Positions 56,239 to 64,000 of a DNA stretch of 64,000 nt are shown piece by piece. The position numbers and the translations under genes were made by a program. The stretch lies in the NCBI GenBank assembly GCA_947623455.1, contig OX392527.1, positions 52,434,401-52,498,400 of the forward strand. Direction: 5' to 3'. The first letter of the stretch is position 1. The number at the start of each line of letters is the position of its first letter. Source of the stretch: Mimachlamys varia (lineage: Eukaryota; Mollusca; Bivalvia; Pectinida; Pectinidae). The notes below the pieces were generated by a model, which saw only the letters and a program-made list of their open reading frames with translations, was not told the DNA's origin and made no database searches.

Positions 56239-58146
56239 TACCCAAACTTCATTTTGTTATAATGAAGTCGCTCCACTATTTGATTTGATTTGATGAAACC
56301 ATTAATCCTTAAACTGACAGCTTATCCACTTTGCAACAAATCTTAAAAAGGCCTTTCTAGGACATTATTAGGTACAAGTTTGAACTATTTTTTTGATATT
56401 ATTGGAAGCGCGAACAAAAGTTTAACAGGAAAAATATTCTTAACATTGACAAATTAGTGAGGTCTTAGATAAACACAACCTGAATCATTTTTCGAAATAG
56501 TATTTACAATATAAGTCATATTTAAAACATTCTTCGACGGGTGATACAGAATTTGCTACAAAAAGTAATGTTTTTGTTTTAATGTAGTGGCAGTTACATG
56601 TACAGTACATTGTATATATGGTGACAGTTTGTTTAGAATAGCAATGACTTTTTTCGGATTGTATTAACAACTAGAATTGCATCGGTAAGACAAAAACAAT
56701 GCATTAGACAATGGGTTATTTGAATAAAACGTATTAGTAAAGTAATCTGTATCATAATCCATTTTAATTAAAATTTCAGGGTCAATTTTTATTTATGTTC
56801 AAAGTGTATAAAATAAATACCGACAGAAATTATATCCAATGTGCTACGTAAACACACATACATGAACTTGATCAGTTAGTATGTATATACCTTACACGGG
56901 CGGTAAATTCATTCATCAAACCTTTCACAATACAGCAATATGTCACTGACTCATAAATCATACGTACAATGTATCAAATACTTTGAGATAGTTATACCTG
57001 TCGTCATCCATGACAAGAGCATCGTCCCATATGTATTTAGTTTGTTTCATTCATACATTAATGTAGCCTTAGACGGATTAAAGTGAGTTACCAATCAATG
57101 TCAATTTCTTACATCGGTACTTCCCTATATGTCCGCAACAATTTATACAGCTGGGTTGATATGAACAGGGAATGGTAACATAGCGTGTGCAAAGATTAAA
57201 AAAGACAAAAAACAACATGGTTGTTTCTAATGCCTGCCAATTACAATGTATCAGCATGATATTACAATGTTTTTATTGATAAATCAGAGAATTCAAAAGC
57301 GTCAACAAAACCATATAATCCTTCGGCCTCGTGCAATAGAACATCGGTCGATTACCAGTACCTCGTGTCAAATATTCTGGACTATTGCAGACACCCGTGA
57401 TATATTTGTATACTATAATTAATTTATTTTGGGGCAAACTATGAACAAAGGAAACATTCAAACGGAGATTCTTTTTTTAAATCTTGGTCATCAACAGTCA
57501 CTGTGGTCGACATCTGTAAAATTCGAAATATTTCAAAGGTCATATAATTAAGATGATTTATATATTAAGGTCAATACCGCATTACGACCACAGATCACGC
57601 GAATATGCTTTTACTTTGATATAGTTATCATAACCCGTTCAATTCCCACTAAAGGATCATATAACAAGTTGAATTAACTACTGACATGAGTAAGTTATGT
57701 GATCGCAAATGCAAGACCTTTAAAAACTTTATCACGATAAGTGCATTGATTTGAAGGAAACCGTTTCTATCAAAATAAGACTTAGGACTCCGTTTTCTGT
57801 CGTTACCGCCTTTTTCATGTTCACGACATATGTACCATAGCAGAAAGTCCATAACTGTTAAGACAGCCCTTATCTCGGATTCACATCACGTATCGTACTA
57901 ATTGATATTTGATCTATGATTCACGACATTTTCCACATTTTAGTTTAATAACGACCATTTAAACTTAAAAGGTAACATCTCATAATTGACCGTCTAGCTT
58001 TCTTATCAACGTCAGTGAAGTCGTTTAATATGATCATTTTATAATTAGATAGGTATAAAATATATATAAAAATGAGTCGTAACAATAACACGTTAGACGT
58101 TCGTGGTTTTTATTATTTCTTTTTCTGAGCAATGATCTCACTATTG
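56239..58146. other. Non-coding apart from a retroelement fragment
   Basis: AT-rich, with only copy K of the retroelement at 57.3 kb. Short frames have no support. Confidence 0.45.
57285..57480 (-). mobile_element. Decayed UTR fragment of the RT-type retroelement, copy K
   Basis: AATTCAAAAGCGTCAACAAA and ACTATGAACAAAGGAAACAT match the UTR, split by about 100 unrelated bases. Confidence 0.35.
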
Positions 58147-58535
58147 GTTTTAAAGGCCCAATACGTAACATCAGGAAGTTTTTCATGATTCTGAAAAATT
58201 CTGAAAAAAAATCCAGTTGATAGCCATGCAAAATTAAGCCTAAAACGAAGTAAACATAAGCGGTAACTAACAAGAAACTTTTGACAGAAAAATCCAAAGA
58301 ATTGAAAATAATTGAGGTGGGACCAACTTCAACAACAAGCCGAATATAGAAGACAGTTCAAAATGGACGCGTGTTTACAAATACAGAGTTTCAGTTGCTG
58401 CTGTACCGATAACCGCGTAAGAATTCATCTTGAATAATGCTGATATCAGTTAATCTTAACGAAATATATAAATATAAAAATTTATAGGGCTTGAATTTCA
58501 AGTTTTGCAGAAAGTTACGTATATTTGGCCTTTAA
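58147..58535 (-). mobile_element. MITE with AAAGGCCCAATATACGTAAC ends, copy 2
   Basis: Ends AAAGGCCCAATACGTAAC and GTTACGTATATTTGGCCTTT form terminal inverted repeats. The body is colinear with the inverse of 23500-23868, including CCGCGTAAGAATTCATCTTG and AAAATGGACGCGTGTTTACA. Confidence 0.65.
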
Positions 58536-59914
58536 TTGATCAAAACTCCTTAGAGGAAAGAGAAATATCTAAAACATCCAACAAATTTTATACAAATTGA
58601 TAATGCTTAAAAATACCCAGCGGTTACATGTACCTACTAAAAGGGTAACGAGCAGCTTCTGTGGTTTTACTCTTGGAAACTGAAACTTTAAATGTAACTG
58701 TGAATATATCAATGATCACCATTAAATAAAAATGCGTGAAACATTTTTTGTGTAAAAATAGTTTCAAGACAAACATAAAATCTTAAATGCGTTATTAAGC
58801 CTATGTTATAGTGTGTTGAATTACCAAGCAAGAAAAGTTTTTTTCCTTAGGTAAAAAAATCTACGTTTAATTTCAGGTAGCATGCCTGAAAAAATAAAGC
58901 AGGTTTGTAGGGAAATATTTTTTTAATGTATGTCTTTTTTATGAATATCATGCTCTATTTCAAATTTACACATTTCAATGACAACTTTTTAACATGTGAA
59001 GAGAAATGTACGTTTGAATTAGTGACTGTGACTGTGTGAGGCTAAACTATTCATAAACAAATATGTGATAGGTTGCTACTTTACTTAGTCTGCTATTCTG
59101 TGATTTCATATCTGTATTGTCTCCCTTTGTCAACAAAAGCCTGGCTTTTTCATGAAGTACATGGATATATGCTAAAACATCAAATAGTTTGTAACCAAGA
59201 TATAATCTAAGCCTTTGATTGTGCAGTTGCATTCCAAAACGAGTTTGATGATAAATCAGTACATTTCAGATGTGCAGGTATATTTCCACTAAGCTGATGG
59301 AACATTTCTCCTTAACGTTTTTTCTTCTGCAATTTATAGTCGATATAATGTTATTTTAAGGGGACTTCTAAATGTAGAAATAGCATTATTTCAAATCATT
59401 TTTTGAATTTTAAATATCCATTCATGTAATTATACTGCGCATAGTACATGCATTAAGATATTGTAGCGAAACTTCGCGAAATACACTTTGTTAAAATGAA
59501 TATCAATAGCGCACACGGTACGGTATTTATTGCAAAAGGTATTAAACTAGAGTTGTATACAGTACAGTTTACACCCACTGTCTTATCAGTCTATATGACG
59601 ACAGAGCGTTGGCGCTATGCAAGAATCGGGTATCGCGAATTATACAAGCTTCGATTGTTTTCATACTTAAAAACTCAGTTGCAAACTAATATAGTACATA
59701 GTACATATAGGATTTTCGTGGGTTTTTTGGGACATTTCTTTGTTTTATTTCTTATCAAAGCGTATTCCTTTTTTTCTCTCGGCAATATCTTTAAAGATAT
59801 TATTAGTGGCACTTGTGAAGATGACAGAAAAAAGGATTGTCAAAAAGACGAACAGGAGAATAACACCTTTATGGTTTAGAATAAGATATAGTCGAGCCAG
59901 ATAATGAATTGAAC
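58536..59914. other. No supported gene
   Basis: A 127-codon + frame (59496-59879) has one hydrophobic stretch (IFVGFLGHFFVLFLIKAYSF) and a charged end (CEDDRKKDCQKDEQE). It lacks splice sites, promoter or homology that I can see. Confidence 0.35.
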
Positions 59915-60363
59915 TACACCATACAGCTGTTTGGTCCTTCTGGGACTCGTCAGTGATGTTACACCATACAGCTGTTTGGTCCTTCTGGGACTCGTCAGTG
60001 ATGTTACACCATACAGCTGTTTGGTCCTTCTGGGACTCGTCAGTGATGTTACACCATACAGCTGTTTGGTCCTTCTGGGACTCGTCAGTGATGTTACACC
60101 ATACAGCTGTTTGGTCCTTCTGGGACTCGTCAGTGATGTTACACCATACAGCTGTTTGGTCCTTCTGGGACTCGTCAGTGATGTTACACCATACAGCTGT
60201 TTGGTCCTTCTGGGACTCGTCAGTGATGCTACACCATACAGCTGTTTCGTCCTTCTAGGACTCGTCAGTGATGCTACACCATACAGCTGTTTGGTTCTAC
60301 TGGGACTCGTCAGTGATGTTACACCATACAGCTGTTTCGTTCTTCTGGGAATCGTCAGTGATG
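59915..60363. repeat. 45-bp minisatellite, 10 units
   Basis: Units contain ACACCATACAGCTGTTTGGT and CCTTCTGGGACTCGTCAGTG. The first seven are essentially identical and the last three carry substitutions (TTTCGT, GATGCT, GGTTCTAC). Frames of 101 and 149 codons arise because 45 is divisible by three. Confidence 0.95.
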
Positions 60364-60696
60364 GTAAGAAAGGACCTTAAAAGTTAAGCCTATTGGGCGA
60401 CCGAGGAAACAAAACCGACCTATAGAAATATCCAAATCCAGATAGGAAGGTGCACTAAACCTATGATTTAATCAGTTATATTAAGACTACCAAATATTAA
60501 ATAATTTCAAATGAGCATAATGTACAATATGTATATTCTGAACCGTGCCATTATCTTAATTAACTAAATCGTAGTATGCAAGTTACCTCGGGGTCTTTCG
60601 AGAAGATATATCACATGTTAATTGTATTACCGTGTTAATAAATCTCTGTATTACAATTTTGTCTGTGAAATATAGAAAATGATCAAACTTATAAAA

Positions 60697-60736
60697 CTTA
60701 TATTTTCACTGCAGTGATGAGCAGTGAAAATATAAG
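60697..60736. repeat. Perfect 16-bp stem hairpin
   Basis: CTTATATTTTCACTGC (60697-60712) and GCAGTGAAAATATAAG (60721-60736) with an 8-base loop. A third partial copy, CCGTGAAAATATAAG, follows at 60743. It lies between the two 45-bp satellites. Confidence 0.8.
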
Positions 60737-60783
60737 ATTTTGCCGTGAAAATATAAGTTGAAAAAGTGACTCCGCATCAAAAG

Positions 60784-63700
60784 TCCTCCAATAGTCCCGG
60801 TTATTTGTGGTAATGTACATTATTGTGGTCCTCCAATAGTCCCCGTTATCGGTTGTACTGTACCATTATTGTGGTCCTTTAAAAATTCCCGTTTTCAGTG
60901 GTACTGTACATTATTGTGGTCCTCCAATAGTCCCCGTTATCGGTGGTACTGTACATTATTGTGGTCCTCCAATAGTCCCCGTTATCGGTGGTACCGTACA
61001 TTATTGTGGACATCCAATAGTCCCCGTTATCGGTGGTACTGTACGTTATTGTGGTCCTCCAATAGTCCCCGCGTTATCGGTGGTACTGTACGTTATTGTG
61101 GTCCTCCAATAGTCACCGTTATCAGTTATACTGTACATTATTGTGGACCTCCAATAGTCCCCGTTATCAGTGGTACCGTACATTATTGTGGACCTCCAAT
61201 ACTCTCCGTTATCAGTGGTACTGTACATTATTGTGGACATCCAATAGTCCCCGTTATCGGTGGTACTGTACATTATTTTAGACCTCCAATAGTCCCCGTT
61301 ATCAGTGGTACCGTACATTATTGTGGACATCCAATAGTCCCCGTTATCGGTGGTACTGTACATTATTGTGGACCTCCAATAGTCCCCGTTATCAGTGGTA
61401 CCGTACATTATTGTGGACCTCCAATACTCTCCGTTATCAGTGGTACTGTACATTATTGTGGACATCCAATAGTCCCCGTTATCGGTGGTACTGTACACTA
61501 TTGTGGACCTCCAATAGTCCCCGTTATCGGTGGTACTGTACACTACTGTGGTCCTCCAATAGTCCCCGTTATCAGTGGTACTGTACATTATTGTGGACAT
61601 CCAATAGTCCCCGTTATCAGTGGTACTGTACATTATTGTGGTCCTCCAATAGTCCCCGTTATCAGTGGTACTGTACATTATTTTAGACCTCCAATAGTCC
61701 CCGTTATCAGTGGTACCGTACATTATTGTGGACATCCAATAGTCCCCGTTATCGGTGGTACTGTACATTATTGTGGACCTCCAATAGTCCCCGTTATCAG
61801 TGGTACCGTACATTATTGTGGACCTCCAATACTCTCCGTTATCAGTGGTACTGTACATTATTGTGGACATCCAATAGTCCCCGTTATCGGTGGTACTGTA
61901 CACTATTGTGGACCTCCAATAGTCCCCGTTATCGGTGGTACTGTACATTATTGTGGTCCTCCAATAGTCCCCGTTATCGGTGGTACTGTACATTATTTCG
62001 GTCCTCCAATAGTCCCCGTTATCAGTGGAACTGTACATTATTGTGGTCATCCAATAGTTCCCGTTATCGGTAGTACTGTACAATTATTGTGGTCCTCCAA
62101 TAGTCCCCGTTATCGGTGGTACTGTACATTATTGTGGTCCTCCAATAGTCCCCGTTATCGGTGGTACTGTACATTATTATGGACCTCAAATAGTCCCCGT
62201 TATCAGTGGAACTGTACATTATTGTGGTCCTCCAATAGTTCCCGTTATCGGTAGTACTGTACAATTATTGTGGTCCTCCAATAGTCCCCGTTATCGGTAG
62301 TACTGTACAATTATTGTGGTCCTCCAATAGTCCCCGTTATCGGTGGTACTGTACATTATTGTGGTCCTCCAATAGTCCCCGTTATCGGTGGTACTGTACC
62401 ATTATTGTGGTCCTCCAATAGTCCCCGTTATCGGTGGTACTGTACATTATTGTGGTCCTCCAATAGTCCCCGTTATCGGTGGTACTGTACCATTATTGTG
62501 GTCCTCCAATAGTCCCCGTTATTGGTTGTACTGTACCATTATTGTGGTCCTCCAATACTCCCCGTTATCGGTGGTACTGTACACTATTGTGGTCCTCCAA
62601 TAGTCCCCGTTATCGGTGGTACTGTACATTATTGTGGTCCTCCAATAGTCTCCGTTATCGGTGGTACTGTACATTATTGTGGTCCTCCAATAGTCCCCGT
62701 TATCGGTAGTACTGTACATTATTGTGGTCCTCCAATAGTCCCCGTTATCGGTGGTACTGTACATTATTTCGGTCCTCCAATAGTCTCCGTTATCGGTGGT
62801 ACTGTACATTATTGTGGTCCTCCAATAGCCACCGTTATCAGTGGTACTGTACATTATTGTGGTCCTCCAATAGTCCCCGTTATCAGTGGTACCGTTCATT
62901 ATTGTGGACCTCCAATAGTCCCCGTTATCAGTGGTACTGTACATTAATGTGGTCCTCCAATAGTCCCCGTTATCAGTGGTACCGTACATTATTGTGGACC
63001 TCCAATACTCCCCGTTATCGGTGGTACTGTACATTAATGTGGTCATCCAATAGTCCCCGTTATCGGTGGTACTGTACATTATTGTGGACCTCCAATAGTC
63101 CCCGTTATCGGTGGTACTGTACATTAATGTGGTCATTCAATACTCCCCGTTATCGGTGGTACTGTACATTAATGTGGTCATCCAATAGTCCCCGTTATCG
63201 GTGGTACTGTACATTAATGTGGTCATTCAATACTCCCCGTTATCGGTGGTACTGTACATTAATGTGGTCATCCAATAGTCCCCGTTATCGGTAGTACTGT
63301 GCATTATTGTGGACCTCCAATAATCCCCGTTGTCGGTGGTACTGTACATTATTTTAAACCTCCAATAGTCCCCGTTATCAGTGGTACCGTACATTATTGT
63401 GGTCCTCCAATAGTCCCCGTTATCGATAGTACTGTACATTATTGTTGTTCTCCAATAGTCCCCGTTATCGATAGTACTGTACATTATTGTTGTTCTCCAA
63501 TAGTCCCCGTTATCAGTGGTACTGTACATTATTGTGGTCCTCCAATAGTCCCCGTTATCGGTGGTACTGTACATTATTGTGGTCCTCCAATAGTCCCCGT
63601 TATCAGTGGTACTGTACATTATTGTGGTCCTCCAATAGTCCCCGTTATCGGTGGTACTGTACAATATTGTGGACCTCCAATAGTCCCCGTTATCAGTGGT

Positions 63701-64000
63701 ACTGTACATTATTGTGGTCCTCCAATAGTCCCCGTTATCGGTGGTACTGTACATTATTGTGGTCCTCCAATAGTCCCCGTTATCAGTGGTACTGTACGTT
63801 ATTGTGGACCTCCAATAGTCCCCGTTATCGGTGGTACTGTACATTATTATGGACCTCAAATAGTCCCCGTTATCAGTGGAACTGTACATTATTGTGGACC
63901 TCCAATACTCCCCGTTATCGGTGGTACTGTACACTATTGTGGTCCTCCAATAGTCCCCGTTATCGGTGGTACTGTACACTATTGTGGTCCTCCAATAGTC
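60784..64000. repeat. 45-bp minisatellite, over 70 units, runs off the window end
   Basis: The unit contains CCTCCAATAGTCCCCGTTAT and CGGTGGTACTGTACATTATT plus GTGGT. Recurrent variants (ATCAGTGG, GGACATCC, ACTCTCCG, ATTTTAGACC) occur in the same order at several places (for example near 61191, 61416 and 61821), so multi-unit blocks were copied. Some units have one or two extra bases (GTACCATTATTG, GTACAATTATTG). The + and - strand frames of up to 461 codons are repeat artefacts. Confidence 0.97.

Noticed and set aside
59496..59879. 127-codon frame with one hydrophobic segment
   Set aside because: No promoter, splice or family evidence; one such frame is expected by chance in this length.
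59931..60380. 149-codon frame of VLLGLVSDVTPYSC repeats
   Set aside because: Open in two + frames at once across a 45-bp satellite; no flanking unique coding sequence.
60869..62254. 461-codon + frame and 345-codon - frame with SPRYRWYCTLLW / DNGDYWRT-type repeats
   Set aside because: Both come from the same 45-bp satellite DNA in opposite directions; this is expected from the period and not evidence of a repeat protein.

Overview
The window looks like animal nuclear DNA, most likely from a bivalve mollusc or a close lophotrochozoan. It is AT-rich, has spliced genes with GT-AG introns, and carries many transposon relics, MITEs and minisatellites. Two tRNA-derived SINE types have the organisation I know from bivalve genomes. 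Nothing looks bacterial or viral. The species call is inference.

Only two genes can be built with confidence. The first runs on the + strand from 22504 to 31574: five exons whose splice phases join perfectly into a 241-residue secreted, cysteine-rich protein. It has a signal peptide and three tandem copies of a decapeptide (NFTIIDPPPD) near its C-terminus. I do not recognise its family. Its introns hold a 492-bp pogo-like MITE, a 1.8-kb foldback element and a tandem array of perfect TCACGTGA E-box palindromes. The second runs on the - strand (41006-42239, with a possible 5' UTR exon at 43082-43290). It encodes a signal peptide followed by a secreted EF-hand protein whose calcium loop is cut by an intron at its last residue. 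The remaining exons were not found. Weaker candidate exons lie on the - strand at 8213-8408 and 14534-14736.

The 5' third (1-22 kb) is mostly non-coding. It holds 3' fragments of one repeated reverse-transcriptase-type retroelement (about eleven pieces across the window), a DIRS-like reverse transcriptase relic at 13.1-13.8 kb whose YLDD catalytic segment has been tandemly copied in 71-bp units, and a decayed LINE at 15.65-16.75 kb. Paired dispersed repeats, often inverted, link distant parts of the window.

From 29.6 kb on, the window is rich in minisatellites: 30/44-bp (29.6-30.9 kb), 41-bp (37.8-38.8 kb), 30/29-bp (47.5-50.9 kb, about 112 units), 30-bp (55.4-56.2 kb), 45-bp (59.9-60.4 kb, 10 units) and a second 45-bp array (60.8 kb to the window end, over 70 units). 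The very long open frames in these arrays are by-products of repeat periods divisible by three and are not annotated as genes. The two real genes both encode secreted proteins, but nothing in the sequence shows that they work together.
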